This document shows positions 15,916 to 25,271 of a stretch of DNA of 64,000 nucleotides, piece after piece. The DNA comes from Streptomyces goshikiensis. Its GTDB lineage: Bacteria > Actinomycetota > Actinomycetes > Streptomycetales > Streptomycetaceae. The notes beneath the pieces were generated by a model. The model did no database searches. It saw only the letters and a program-made list of their open reading frames with translations, and had not been told where the DNA came from. Location of the stretch: NCBI RefSeq assembly GCF_014650555.1, contig NZ_BMVE01000001.1:186001-250000 (forward strand). The letters are read 5' to 3'. Positions within the stretch are counted from its first letter, which is position 1. Each line of letters opens with the position of its first letter. The translations under genes were made by a program, and so were the position numbers.

Positions 15916-16929
15916 ATGACCACGAGCACGGCGTACGCCGTTCACCAGATCGCCCGCCCCAGCGGCTTCCCCGCCGCGTCCGACTTCACCCTCGTCCGCA
16001 CCCCGGTCCCCGACCCCGCCCCCGGCACCGCGCTCGTGGAGAACCTCCTGCTCTCGGTCGACCCTTACCACCGCGGCCTGATGGACGGCGGCGAGGGCGG
16101 CTTCGAGCTGGACGCCCCGCTGGAGGGACGCGCGGTGGGGCGGGTGATCGCCTCCCGCGATCCGGGGCTGAGCGAGGGCGACCTGGTCTTCCACCGCTCC
16201 GGCTGGCGGACCCACGCCCTGGTCACCCTCGGCGTGGACGGCACCCGCAGGCTGCGCGGCCACGAGGGCGTCCCCCTGGAGGCGTACCTCTCGATCCTCG
16301 GCGGCACCGGCCTGACCGCGTACGCCGCGCTCACCCGGACGGCCGGGCTGCGCGCGGGCGAGGACCTGTTCGTCTCCGCCGCCGCGGGCGGGGTCGGCAC
16401 CGCCACCGGCCACATCGCCCGGCTGCTCGGCGCCCGCCGGATCATCGGCAGCGCGGGCTCGGCGGCCAAGGTCCGTCACCTGACCGGCACGCTCGGCTTC
16501 GACGCGGCCTTCGACTACCACGACGGCCCGGTCGGCGAGCAGCTCGCGCAGGCGGCGCCGGACGGCATCGACGTCTACGTGGACAACGTCGGCGGGGACC
16601 ACCTGGAGGGGGCGATCGACTCGCTGCGCGAGTACGGGCGGGTGGCCTGGGTCGGCGCGATCTCGATGTACAACGGGGACCGTTCCCCGGCGGCCCCCCG
16701 CAACCTCTTCGAGGTCGTACACAAGTCGCTCCGCCTGGAAGGGGTATTGGTTCGCAACCACACCAATCTCCAGGACGAGCTGGAGGACTTCCTCGTGCCG
16801 CATCTGCGCAGCGGCCGCGTGGGCACCGACACCACCGTTGTCCAGGGAATCGATCACATGGTGGAGGCTTTCCTGGGCATGCTGCGGGGGGACAATCTGG
16901 GCAAGATGCTGGTCCGTCTCACCAGCTGA
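15916..16929 (+). CDS. NADP-dependent oxidoreductase, zinc-free MDR (leukotriene B4 dehydrogenase-like)
   Basis: A 337-residue medium-chain reductase. LLLSVDPYHRGLMDGG near residue 50 and GGTGLTAYAALTRTAGLRAGEDLFVSAAAGGVGTATGHIARLLGARRIIGSAGS (Rossmann nucleotide site, about 130-190) match the CurA/prostaglandin reductase family, which reduces enones with NADPH. YVDNVGGDHLEGAI follows, and zinc-binding cysteines are absent. The ATG at 15916 starts the family-typical N-terminus. Probably controlled by the divergent LysR protein. Substrate unknown. Confidence 0.9.
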   Translation: MTTSTAYAVHQIARPSGFPAASDFTLVRTPVPDPAPGTALVENLLLSVDPYHRGLMDGGEGGFELDAPLEGRAVGRVIASRDPGLSEGDLVFHRSGWRTHALVTLGVDGTRRLRGHEGVPLEAYLSILGGTGLTAYAALTRTAGLRAGEDLFVSAAAGGVGTATGHIARLLGARRIIGSAGSAAKVRHLTGTLGFDAAFDYHDGPVGEQLAQAAPDGIDVYVDNVGGDHLEGAIDSLREYGRVAWVGAISMYNGDRSPAAPRNLFEVVHKSLRLEGVLVRNHTNLQDELEDFLVPHLRSGRVGTDTTVVQGIDHMVEAFLGMLRGDNLGKMLVRLTS

Positions 16930-17048
16930 ATCCGGCCAACCGGATGTTCACCGTTTTCTTACCGCGCGGAGGTAGACCTTTGGGCCGGCTCCGGCCACCC
17001 TTGCCGTCATTGTGCCAGCGGGGCATCCGAGTTGGAGGCGAGCAACCA

Positions 17049-19076
17049 GTGACACCGATCAGCCGCAGGGGTTTCGTGGGAATCGGCGCCGGGCTGGTGG
17101 CGGGGGCGACCCTGCCCGCGATCACGCCGACCTCGACGGCGGCCGCCACCGCGTCCGGCACGATCACCGACGTGAAGCACGTGGTGATCCTGATGCAGGA
17201 GAACCGCAGCTTCGACCACTACTTCGGCAGGCTGAAGGGCGTCCGCGGCTTCGGCGACCGCGCCGCCGGCAACATCCCGGGCGGCTGGGGCACCTTCAAC
17301 CAGCCGAACTGGGGCGGCCGCCAGTACCCGTGGAAACTGTCCGCCACCCCGCCGGCCGGCGGGGCCGACAGCGAGACCCTGGCCCAGTGCACCGGAGACC
17401 TCCCCCACAGCTGGACCTCGCAGCACGCCGCCTGGAACAAGGGCCGGATGGACAACTGGGTCATCGGCGTCGGCAACACCCGCACCCTCGGCCACCTGGA
17501 CCGGGGCGACATACCGTTCCACTACGGCCTCGCCGACAACTACACGATCTGTGACGCGTACTTCTGCTCCGCCCTCAGCGCCACCGGCCCCAACCGCACG
17601 TTCCTGTGGAGCGGGAAGGTCGACGCGGGCAGCAAGGACGGCGGCGACGAGTCGGGGCTGACCTGGGAGACGTACGCGGAGGCCCTCCAGCGGGCCGGCA
17701 TGAGCTGGAAGGTCTACCAGAACGCCCAGGACAACTACGGGGACAACGGTCTGGCCTACTTCAAGAAGTTCACGGACGCCGCCCCCGGCAACCCGCTGTG
17801 GGACCGCGGCATGGCCTCCGTCCCGAGGGTCACCGGCTCCACCCCGGACGACATCGCGGCCGCGATCCGCGCCGACGTGGTCGCGGGCACGCTGCCGCAG
17901 GTGTCCTGGGTCGTGGCGAACGAGGCCTTCTCGGAGCACCCGTACGCCCCTCCCGGCGACGGCGCCCACTTCGTGGACCTGGTCTACCGGGCGCTGTCGG
18001 CGAACCCCGAGGTCTTCGACTCCACGGTCCTCTTCCTGAACTACGACGAGAACGACGGCTTCTTCGACCACGTGGCGCCGCCGGTCGCCCCGCCCGGCAC
18101 CGCGGACGAGTACATCGACGGCCTCCCGATCGGCCTCGGCTTCCGCGTCCCGATGATCGTGATGTCGCCGTGGACCCGGGGCGGCTGGGTGAGCTCGGAG
18201 GTCTTCGACCACACCTCGGTGCTGCGGTTCATGGAGACCTGGTCGTCCGCCCTCGGCACCCCGGCGGCCTGCGCGAACATCAGCGCGTGGCGCCGCAAGG
18301 CGGTGGGCGACCTGACGGGCGTCTTCGACTTCGCCCGTCCCGTCTACGGGGTCCCCGCCGGCCTGCCGTCCACGGCGAAGGTCATCGGCCAGTCGACCTG
18401 CGGCCCGCTGCCCAACCCGGCGCCGCAGGACAACGCCCTGCCGGCGCAGGAGTCCGGCACCCGGCCGGCGCGGGCGCTCCCGTACCAGGTCAACGGCAAC
18501 CTGGACCGCTTCGAGTTCGGGGCGGCCGGGCAGATCCTGGCCTGGTTCTCGATGAGCAACCAGGGGGCGCAGGCCAAACGGCCGGCGCACTTCTCGATCC
18601 ACCCGCACCAGCACCGGGACACGGCGGCCTGGCAGTACACGGTGGATCCGGGCGCCACGTCGACCGACTGGTTCAGCATCGGGCTCGGCAGCGGCTCCGG
18701 GAAGTACGACATCTCGATGTACGGCCCGAACCGGTTCCTGCGGCGGTTCATCGGCGACGCGTCGAAGGCGGGCAAGGCGATCGAGGTCGCGTCCCGCTTC
18801 GCGGTCGAGCCGGGCACGGGCAAGACGGCCGTCTACTTCAAGATGACCAACACCTCGGCCTCCCCGGTCACCTTCACCATCCGCTCGAACGCCTACCGCA
18901 CGGACGGCCCGTGGACGTACACGGTCCCGGCGGGCTCCTCGCGCGAGGACTTCTTCAACGCGGTGCACTACAGCAAGGGCTGGTACGACTTCACCGTCCT
19001 CGCGGACTCCGACGGCACCTGGTCGCGCCGCTACACCGGCCACATCGAGACGGGCGCGCCCAGCGTCTCCGGCTGA
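17049..19076 (+). CDS. Phosphocholine-specific phospholipase C, Tat-exported
   Basis: A 675-residue enzyme starting at GTG 17049, seven bases after GGAGG. The N-terminus TPISRRGFVGIGAGLVAGATLPA is a Tat signal. The phosphoesterase domain (about 45-430) shows KHVVILMQENRSFDHYFG, the nucleophile region SATGPNRTFLWSG, and NYDENDGFFDHVAPP. Two C-terminal DUF756-type repeats follow (about 490-580 and 590-670), typical of bacterial non-haemolytic phospholipase C. It would release phosphocholine from lipids outside the cell, often for phosphate supply. No clear PHO box seen. It converges on the acetyltransferase gene with a 3-bp gap. Confidence 0.92.
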   Translation: MTPISRRGFVGIGAGLVAGATLPAITPTSTAAATASGTITDVKHVVILMQENRSFDHYFGRLKGVRGFGDRAAGNIPGGWGTFNQPNWGGRQYPWKLSATPPAGGADSETLAQCTGDLPHSWTSQHAAWNKGRMDNWVIGVGNTRTLGHLDRGDIPFHYGLADNYTICDAYFCSALSATGPNRTFLWSGKVDAGSKDGGDESGLTWETYAEALQRAGMSWKVYQNAQDNYGDNGLAYFKKFTDAAPGNPLWDRGMASVPRVTGSTPDDIAAAIRADVVAGTLPQVSWVVANEAFSEHPYAPPGDGAHFVDLVYRALSANPEVFDSTVLFLNYDENDGFFDHVAPPVAPPGTADEYIDGLPIGLGFRVPMIVMSPWTRGGWVSSEVFDHTSVLRFMETWSSALGTPAACANISAWRRKAVGDLTGVFDFARPVYGVPAGLPSTAKVIGQSTCGPLPNPAPQDNALPAQESGTRPARALPYQVNGNLDRFEFGAAGQILAWFSMSNQGAQAKRPAHFSIHPHQHRDTAAWQYTVDPGATSTDWFSIGLGSGSGKYDISMYGPNRFLRRFIGDASKAGKAIEVASRFAVEPGTGKTAVYFKMTNTSASPVTFTIRSNAYRTDGPWTYTVPAGSSREDFFNAVHYSKGWYDFTVLADSDGTWSRRYTGHIETGAPSVSG

Positions 19077-19079
19077 CGT

Positions 19080-19625
19080 CTACAGGACGTCGCCGTCGCG
19101 CCAGTCGAAGTCGAGCCGCCCGGCGGGATCCGGCGGGATCCCGCCGGGCGGTGTCCACACGAAGGTGGAGCCCTCCTCCTCGGCCAGCCGCACCGGCCCG
19201 TCCGGGCCCAGCACCCCGATCCGCCCGGGGTACGGCCGCCAGCCCCGGCCCGTGTACAGGGCCGCCCCGGCCTCGGACGCCGAGAGCGCGCCCAGCACGT
19301 AGGCCCGCCCGATCACCGTCTCCAGGGCGGCCATCACCTCCCCGCCCAGCCCGAGCCGGCGCCGGTCGGCGCGGACGGCGACGGCCTCGACGTACCCGGC
19401 GCGCAGCGCCCGCCCGCCGTGCAGCACCCGCCGCTGGACCACGCTCCCGTGCGCGACCGGCTCCCCCTCCTCGTACACCAGCGCGTGCATGCCGCCGAGG
19501 GCGTGCTCGAAGTCCTCGTCCCCGAAGTCCCCCTCGAAGGCACCGTCCAGCAGCGCCCGCACCGCGGCCAGATCCTCCGGTCCCAGCTGCCCGGTGTGCA
19601 CGAGGCGGACGTACGTATCGCTCAT
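19080..19625 (-). CDS. AAC(2')-like aminoglycoside 2'-N-acetyltransferase
   Basis: A 181-residue GNAT enzyme that follows the AAC(2')-I family from end to end: N-terminal RLVHT, GAFEGDFGDEDFEHALGGMHALVY, QRRVLHGGRALRAGYVEAVAVRAD (acetyl-CoA strand and loop), LGALSASEAGAALYTGRGW and C-terminal DFDWRDGDVL. AAC(2')-I enzymes of mycobacteria and Providencia acetylate the 2'-amino group of aminoglycosides. The start overlaps the stop of the upstream phosphatase gene (ATGA), so they are translationally coupled. Whether it confers resistance or has another substrate is not knowable here. Confidence 0.85.
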   Translation of the reverse strand: MSDTYVRLVHTGQLGPEDLAAVRALLDGAFEGDFGDEDFEHALGGMHALVYEEGEPVAHGSVVQRRVLHGGRALRAGYVEAVAVRADRRRLGLGGEVMAALETVIGRAYVLGALSASEAGAALYTGRGWRPYPGRIGVLGPDGPVRLAEEEGSTFVWTPPGGIPPDPAGRLDFDWRDGDVL

Positions 19626-20329
19626 GCCCCCAGTCTGCCGCGCGGCCGCGCCAGCTCCCCCGTCCTCAGCCCGCCCTCCCGCAGGCACCCCTCCGCGTCC
19701 AGCCACGCGGCGGTGTCGCGGGCCAGGGCATGGACGGTGGTACCGAGGGAGGCGACGTACTCCCCGATCTCGGTGTCCTCGTACGGAAGTCCCCGCGCAG
19801 CGTGCATCGCCCGTACCCGCGGCTCGCTCAGCCCGTGGTCGGCGGCGATCTCCTCCGGGCCGGCGCCCATGAGCCGCAGCAGCACGAGCGCGATGATCCC
19901 GGTGCGGTCGCGGCCCAGGCCGCAGTGGAACACGACTCCCCCGGGCGGCGCCTCGGCGACCGCCCGGGCGACCGCGGCGACGCGGTCCGGGAAGCGCTCC
20001 AGGAAAGGCCGGAAATAGGCGGGGGTCCCAAAGCCCGGGGTGTCCCACCAGGTGTCCCAGAAGTCCCGGTGCTCGATGCCGTCGAGTGGGACTCGGACCG
20101 TCTTCAGCCAGGCCGGGCGGGGTGCGTGGTCCACTCCGGGCTCGTCGTCATTGCGCAGGTCGACCACGGTCCGCACGCCGTGCCCGGCCAGCGCGGTCCA
20201 GCCGCGCCCGGTGAGTGCGTCGAGCCGGTCGGCGCGGACCAGTGCTCCCGGGGCGAGGCGTCCCGGGCCGCCGAGATCGCGCGCGTTGAAGCAGCCGTCC
20301 CACGCGAGGAATCGACTGGTGGTCGCCAT
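19622..20329 (-). CDS. Protein tyrosine/serine phosphatase
   Basis: A 235-residue phosphatase of the bacterial Y_phosphatase3 type. N-terminal NARDLGG, LVRADRLDALT and the P-loop HCGLGRDRTG (Cys136, Arg142) are diagnostic of the C-x5-R mechanism; VVDLRNDDE supplies the conserved DLR. MATTSRF at 20329 is preferred to an ATG six bases upstream because GGGGGG then lies about eight bases away. It overlaps the AAC(2') gene by ATGA. Targets may be phosphoprotein or phosphoinositide; unknown. Confidence 0.88.
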   Translation of the reverse strand: MATTSRFLAWDGCFNARDLGGPGRLAPGALVRADRLDALTGRGWTALAGHGVRTVVDLRNDDEPGVDHAPRPAWLKTVRVPLDGIEHRDFWDTWWDTPGFGTPAYFRPFLERFPDRVAAVARAVAEAPPGGVVFHCGLGRDRTGIIALVLLRLMGAGPEEIAADHGLSEPRVRAMHAARGLPYEDTEIGEYVASLGTTVHALARDTAAWLDAEGCLREGGLRTGELARPRGRLGA

Positions 20330-20417
20330 ACCCATAGCCCCCCTGTCAGTACACAACGGACAGTGGGTCATGACGCCGCCCTGGCGGCGCCCGGTTCCCC
20401 CGCGTGAAGATCGGTGC

Positions 20418-21137
20418 ATGCCGCCTGACACCACACCCGGGGCCGAGCGCGAGCGCTGGGCGCCCACGCACGGTGAGCCGTACCGTCCCACGCCCTACCG
20501 CCCCGCGCGGATGCCGGGCGGGGAGTCCCTCGCGCGTGCCGCCGAGCTGCGAGCCCGCATGGAAGAGCGCCGCACCGTACGGCACTTCTCCCGCGACCCC
20601 GTCCCCGCACAGGCCGTCCTGGACGCCGTCGCCTGCGCCGCGACCGCGCCGTCCGGGGCGCACCAGCAGCCGTGGACCTTCGTCCTGGTCAAGGACCCGG
20701 TCGTCCGGCAGCAGATCCGCGCCGCCGCCGAGCAGGAGGAGGAGCTCTCCTACGACGGCCGCCTCGGCGACGAATGGCTCGCCGCCCTGCGCCCCATCGG
20801 CACGGACGCCGTCAAGACGCACCTCACCGACGCCCCGGCGCTGATCGTGGTCTTCCAGCAGCGCTACTGGCTCGGCCCCGACGGCACCAAGCGCAAGCAC
20901 TACTACGTCGACGAGTCGGTCGGCATCGCGGTCGGCATGCTGCTCTCCGCCCTCCACCTCAGCGGCCTCGCCGCCCTGGTCCACACCCCGAGCCCGATGC
21001 GCTTCCTGGCCCACGTCCTGGAGCGCCCGGAGAACGAGAAGGCCTTCGCGGTCATCCCGGTCGGCTACCCCGCCGACGACTGCGAGGTCCCGGACCTGCT
21101 GCGCAAGTCCCTGGACCAGGTCGTCGTCGAGGTCTGA
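20418..21137 (+). CDS. Nitroreductase family FMN enzyme
   Basis: A 239-residue flavoprotein. RARMEERRTVRHFSRDPVP (FMN-binding Arg run) near residue 50, ACAATAPSGAHQQPWTFVLVKDP, the mid-region VDESVGIAVGMLLSALHLSGLAALVHTPSPM and C-terminal VIPVGYPADDCEVPDL are typical of nitroreductases close to iodotyrosine deiodinase/BluB-like members. A 30-residue polar N-terminal extension (HGEPYRPTPYRPARMP) precedes the domain. Divergent from the phosphatase gene. Physiological substrate unknown. Confidence 0.9.
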   Translation: MPPDTTPGAERERWAPTHGEPYRPTPYRPARMPGGESLARAAELRARMEERRTVRHFSRDPVPAQAVLDAVACAATAPSGAHQQPWTFVLVKDPVVRQQIRAAAEQEEELSYDGRLGDEWLAALRPIGTDAVKTHLTDAPALIVVFQQRYWLGPDGTKRKHYYVDESVGIAVGMLLSALHLSGLAALVHTPSPMRFLAHVLERPENEKAFAVIPVGYPADDCEVPDLLRKSLDQVVVEV

Positions 21138-21147
21138 GGAACTGGAA

Positions 21148-21188
21148 CCGCCCCCGCACCGGACTTGGGGGTACCGGAGCGGGGGCGG
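21148..21188. terminator. Bidirectional terminator between nitroreductase and P5C dehydrogenase
   Basis: CCGCCCCCGC (21148-21157) pairs with GCGGGGGCGG (21179-21188); inner ACCGG/CCGG extends it imperfectly. It lies between two converging genes, 10 and 20 bp from their stops. Confidence 0.7.
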
Positions 21189-21207
21189 GGTTCAGCGGTG
21201 GGCGGGA

Positions 21208-22839
21208 TCAGCCCATGTGGGGGTAGCCGTACTCGGTCGGCGGGACCAGGGTCTCCTTGATGGAGCGGGTCGAGGTCCAGCGCAGCAGGTTCGACGCCGC
21301 GCCCGCCTTGTCGTTCGTACCCGAGGCTCGGCCGCCGCCGAAGGGCTGCTGGCCGACGACGGCGCCGGTCGACTTGTCGTTGATGTAGAAGTTGCCCGCC
21401 GCGAAGCGGAGCTTCTCCATCGTGTCGGCGGCCGCGTAGCGGTCCTGCGCGATGACGGCGCCGGTGAGGGCGTACGCCGAGACGTTCTCCATCTGGGCGA
21501 GCATCTCGTCGTACTTGTCGTCCTCGTAGACGTGGATCGCGAGGATCGGGCCGAAGTACTCGGTCGTGAAGACCTCGTTCTCCGGGTCGGTGCACTCGAT
21601 GACGGTCGGGCGGACGAAGTAGCCCTCCGTGTCGTCGTACGTGCCACCGGCGACGACGGTGCAGGTCGGGTCGGCCTTGGCGCGGTCGATCGCGGCCTTG
21701 TTCTTGGCGAACGAGCGCTCGTCGATGACGGCGCCGATGAAGTTCGTCAGGTCGCGGACGTCACCCATGGCGATGCCGTCGACCTCGGCCGCGAAGGCCT
21801 CCTTGAAGCCGTCGTTCCAGATCGAGGCCGGGACGTAGGCGCGCGAGGACGCCGAGCACTTCTGGCCCTGGAACTCGAAGGAGCCGCGGGTCAGGGCGGT
21901 CTTCAGGATGCCGCGGTCGGCGCTCGGGTGGGCGACGACGAAGTCCTTGCCGCCGGTCTCGCCGACCAGGCGCGGGTAGGAGCGGTACTTCTCGATGTTG
22001 TTGCCGACCGTCTTCCACAGGTACTGGAAGGTCTTGGTCGAGCCGGTGAAGTGGATGCCGGCCAGCTCGGGGTGGTTCAGGGCCACCTCGGAGACGGCGA
22101 TGCCGTCGCCGGTCACCAGGTTGATGACGCCCTTGGGCAGACCGGCCGCCTCCAGGAGCTCCATCAGCAGGACCGCGGAGTGCGTCTGCGTCGGGGACGG
22201 CTTCCACACGACCACGTTGCCCATCAGGGCCGGGGCGGTCGGCAGGTTGCCCGCGATGGCCGTGAAGTTGAACGGCGTGATCGCGTAGACGAAGCCCTCC
22301 AGCGGGCGGTGGTCGCTGCGGTTCCACACGCCGGCGCTGTTCGCGGCGGGCTGCTCGGCCAGGATCTGGCGGGCGAAGTGGACGTTGAAGCGCCAGAAGT
22401 CGACGAGCTCGCAGGGGGTGTCGATCTCGGCCTGCTGCGCGGTCTTCGACTGGCCCAGCATGGTGGAGGCGGCCAGCTTCTCGCGCCACGGGCCGGCCAG
22501 CAGCTCGGCGGCGCGCAGGATGATCGCGGCGCGGTCGTCGAAGGACATCGCGCGCCACGCCGGGGCGGCGGCCAGGGCGGCGTCCACGGCTTCCTGGGCG
22601 TCGGCCTCGGTGGCGTTGGCGTAGGTGCCGATGACGGACTTGTGGTCGTGGGGCTGGACCACGTCGAAGCGCTCACCGCCGCCCATGCGCTTGACGCCGT
22701 CGATCGTCATGGGAAGTTCGATGGGGTTCTCGGACAGCTGCTTGAGCTGCTCTTCGAGACGCACGCGCTCGGCGCTGCCGGGGGCGTACGAGTGGACCGG
22801 CTCGTTGACCGGCGCGGGGACCTGGGTCACAGCATCCAT
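21208..22839 (-). CDS. pruA: L-glutamate gamma-semialdehyde (P5C) dehydrogenase
   Basis: A 543-residue aldehyde dehydrogenase that oxidises glutamate semialdehyde to glutamate with NAD, the second step of proline degradation. The cofactor region is AYAITPFNFTAIAGNLPTAPALMGN and VVWKPSPTQ; the general base Glu is in LVGETGGKDF; the catalytic Cys is in FQGQKCSASSRAYVP; the C-terminus is FGGGRASGTNDKAG. Length and motifs fit the monofunctional P5CDH (TIGR01236-type). It follows the proline dehydrogenase gene by 33 bp in the same direction, so it is in the same operon. Confidence 0.95.
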   Translation of the reverse strand: MDAVTQVPAPVNEPVHSYAPGSAERVRLEEQLKQLSENPIELPMTIDGVKRMGGGERFDVVQPHDHKSVIGTYANATEADAQEAVDAALAAAPAWRAMSFDDRAAIILRAAELLAGPWREKLAASTMLGQSKTAQQAEIDTPCELVDFWRFNVHFARQILAEQPAANSAGVWNRSDHRPLEGFVYAITPFNFTAIAGNLPTAPALMGNVVVWKPSPTQTHSAVLLMELLEAAGLPKGVINLVTGDGIAVSEVALNHPELAGIHFTGSTKTFQYLWKTVGNNIEKYRSYPRLVGETGGKDFVVAHPSADRGILKTALTRGSFEFQGQKCSASSRAYVPASIWNDGFKEAFAAEVDGIAMGDVRDLTNFIGAVIDERSFAKNKAAIDRAKADPTCTVVAGGTYDDTEGYFVRPTVIECTDPENEVFTTEYFGPILAIHVYEDDKYDEMLAQMENVSAYALTGAVIAQDRYAAADTMEKLRFAAGNFYINDKSTGAVVGQQPFGGGRASGTNDKAGAASNLLRWTSTRSIKETLVPPTEYGYPHMG

Positions 22840-22872
22840 GGGTCTGGTAACTCCTTGACCTTGTTCTAGGAC

Positions 22873-23799
22873 CTAGTTCTTGGTGATCATCGAGCGGACG
22901 AAGAAGAGCAGGTTGGCCGGCTTCTCGGCGAGGCGGCGCATGAAGTAGCCGTACCAGTCGGTCCCGTACGCGGTGTAGACGCGCATGCGGTGGCCCTCGG
23001 CGGCGAGCCGCAGGTGCTCCTCGCTGCGGATCCCGTACAGCATCTGGAACTCGTACTCGTCCAGTTTGCGCCCCGCGGTGCGGGCGAGCTCCTGGCTGAT
23101 GGCGATGAGCCGCGGGTCGTGGGACCCGATCATCGGGTAGCCCTCGCCCTCCATCAGGATCTTCAGGATGCGGACGTACGCCTTGTCGATCTCGGCCTTG
23201 TCCAGGTACGCGACCTCGGCGGGCTCCTTGTAGGCGCCCTTCACGATCCGGACGCGGCTGCCGGCGGCGGCCAGGCGGCGGGCGTCGGCCTCGGTGCGGA
23301 ACAGGTACGCCTGGATCACGCAGCCGGTCTGCGGGAAGTCCCGGCGCAGCTCCTCGTGGATGGCGAACATCGAGTCGAGGGTGGTGTGGTCCTCGGCGTC
23401 CAGCGTGACGGTGGTGCCGATGGCGGCGGCGGCCTCGACGACCGGGCGGACGTTGGCGAGGGCGAGCTCGTGGCCGCCCTCCAGCGCCTGGCCGAACATC
23501 GACAGCTTGACCGACATCTCGGCCTTCTCGCCGAGGCCCAGGCCGGCGAGGCGCGCGATGAGCTCCAGGTAGGCGTCACGCGCGGCGTAGGACTGCTCGA
23601 CGGTCGTGATGTCCTCGCCGACGACGTCGAGGGTGACCTCCAGGCCCTTGCGGGTCAGGTCCTCGACGATCGGGATGACCTGGTCGACCGTCTCGCCGGG
23701 GATGAAGCGGTTCACCACGGGCTTGGTCACCGGGGCGGCAGAGACGATTCGGCGCATCTTGTCGCTGCGCGAGGCGGCGAGGATCGCGGGACCCAGCAC
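22873..23799 (-). CDS. Proline dehydrogenase (monofunctional)
   Basis: A 308-residue FAD enzyme oxidising proline to P5C. TIM-barrel motifs: RKGLEVTLDVVGEDITT, MSVKLSMFG, VTLDAEDHTTLDSMF, IQAYLFRT, VRIVKGAYKEP, GSHDPRLI, EYEFQMLYGIR and the C-terminal RVYTAYGTDWYGYFMRRLAE. The start is the GTG at 23799, five bases after GGAGGTG; an upstream ATG would place that ribosome binding site inside the gene. First gene of the proline operon; divergent from the PucR regulator. Membrane-associated or cytosolic. Confidence 0.94.
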   Translation of the reverse strand: MLGPAILAASRSDKMRRIVSAAPVTKPVVNRFIPGETVDQVIPIVEDLTRKGLEVTLDVVGEDITTVEQSYAARDAYLELIARLAGLGLGEKAEMSVKLSMFGQALEGGHELALANVRPVVEAAAAIGTTVTLDAEDHTTLDSMFAIHEELRRDFPQTGCVIQAYLFRTEADARRLAAAGSRVRIVKGAYKEPAEVAYLDKAEIDKAYVRILKILMEGEGYPMIGSHDPRLIAISQELARTAGRKLDEYEFQMLYGIRSEEHLRLAAEGHRMRVYTAYGTDWYGYFMRRLAEKPANLLFFVRSMITKN

Positions 23800-24001
23800 G
23801 GGGCACCTCCAACGGGTGGCAGAAGCAGTCATACGGCCCGCCGCGGGGGATGGGCTGCGGACGTACAGGAAAACTCAAGTGAAACCACCGTGAAACCTAG
23901 GGATCGCGTCGATCGTCTGCCATCGACAGCTGTCACGCATCCGTGGCCGCGATCTCATACATCTGTCTGAAGACCTCCTTGCGGGGTGGGAGAATGTCCG
24001 G

Positions 24002-25177
24002 GTGAAGGGCGATTACCAGGACCTGGTGGACGAGATTTCGGCGCTGCTCGGGGCCCCCGCGACGCTGGAGAACCGGGACTTCCGGCTGATCGCCTTCGGC
24101 GCGCACGACAGCGACGACGATCTCGCCATGGATCCCGTGCGCACCCGCTCGATCCTGACCCGCCAGTCGACCGCGGCCGTCCGGTCCTGGTTCGAGGGCT
24201 TCGGCATCGCCCGCGCCACCGGACCGGTGCGGATCCCGGCGGCACCGGACGCGGGGGTCTTCCGGGGGCGGATCTGCCTGCCGGTGCGGTACCGGGGCAT
24301 CGTCCAGGGCTACGTGTGGCTCCTCGACCAGGACGCCGGCGGCCAGGACCCCGGCCCGGGGCCGGCGGCCCTGGACGCCGCGATGGAGGTGGCGCAGCGG
24401 ATCGGGGTCCTGCTCGCCGAGGAGGCGAAGGCGGGGGCGGACCTGTCCCGGGAGTTCCTGGCGGTGCTCACGGCGGGGCGGGGCTGGCAGCAGGACATGG
24501 CGGTGGCGGCGCTGCGGGAGGCCCTGGGGCCGGGGGCCGACGGGCTGCACGCGGCGGTGTGCGTGGCGCCGTGGGCCGGGGAGGTACCGGCCTCGGTGCC
24601 GGGAGCGGCGGCGGTGTGCCTGGTGCCGTGGCGGGGGCGCGAGGAGGACGGCCCGGCGGAGCAGGCCCTCGCGCTGCTGGTCCGGCTCCGCTCGGCGGAC
24701 GTCGCGACCCCGGCCGTGACGCTGGCGACGCGGCTGGCCGCGGGCGCCGGGCAGCCGGGGACGCCGACCGCCGGGATCGGGGAACCCCGGCGGGGACTTG
24801 CGACCCTCGCCGACGCCTGGACCGAGGCCTCGGCGGGCGCCCGGGCGGCGGCGGCCCAGCCCCGGCTCGGTCCGGTGGCGCAGTGGTCGGCCATCGGCCC
24901 GTACCGGATGCTGGCCGCGCTGGCGGCGGACCCGGTGGACGATCCCGCGACCCGGGCCCTGCTGGCCCCCGCGCACCGGGAACTCGCCCGCACCGCCGAG
25001 GTGTTCCTCGACTCCGCGGGCCAGGCGGGGCGGGCCGCGGCGGCCCTGGGCATCCACCGCCAGACGCTGTACTACCGGCTGTCCCGCGTCGAGCAGCTGA
25101 CCGGGCTCGACCTGGACGAGGGCGAGGACCGGCTGCTGCTCCACATGGCCCTCAAGTCGGCGCGTCTGCACAGCTGA
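24002..25177 (+). CDS. PucR/CdaR family regulator, probable proline-catabolism activator
   Basis: A 391-residue protein starting at GTG. The C-terminal PucR helix-turn-helix is at about 335-390: [59 protein letters not shown]. The centre shows a degenerate GGDEF-like fold, and the N-terminal part starts [24 protein letters not shown]. It is divergent from the proline dehydrogenase gene with about 200 bp between them. In actinobacteria and others PucR-type activators next to proline genes sense proline; that role here is inference. Confidence 0.88.
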   Translation: MKGDYQDLVDEISALLGAPATLENRDFRLIAFGAHDSDDDLAMDPVRTRSILTRQSTAAVRSWFEGFGIARATGPVRIPAAPDAGVFRGRICLPVRYRGIVQGYVWLLDQDAGGQDPGPGPAALDAAMEVAQRIGVLLAEEAKAGADLSREFLAVLTAGRGWQQDMAVAALREALGPGADGLHAAVCVAPWAGEVPASVPGAAAVCLVPWRGREEDGPAEQALALLVRLRSADVATPAVTLATRLAAGAGQPGTPTAGIGEPRRGLATLADAWTEASAGARAAAAQPRLGPVAQWSAIGPYRMLAALAADPVDDPATRALLAPAHRELARTAEVFLDSAGQAGRAAAALGIHRQTLYYRLSRVEQLTGLDLDEGEDRLLLHMALKSARLHS

Positions 25178-25271
25178 TGTGGGCGGGCTGCGCCGTTCGG
25201 GGTGCGCGATCGGGCCGGAGCTGCTCTGCTGGTTCCGGCGGCCGCGCCGGCGGCCGTGACGGGGAGCCTCC

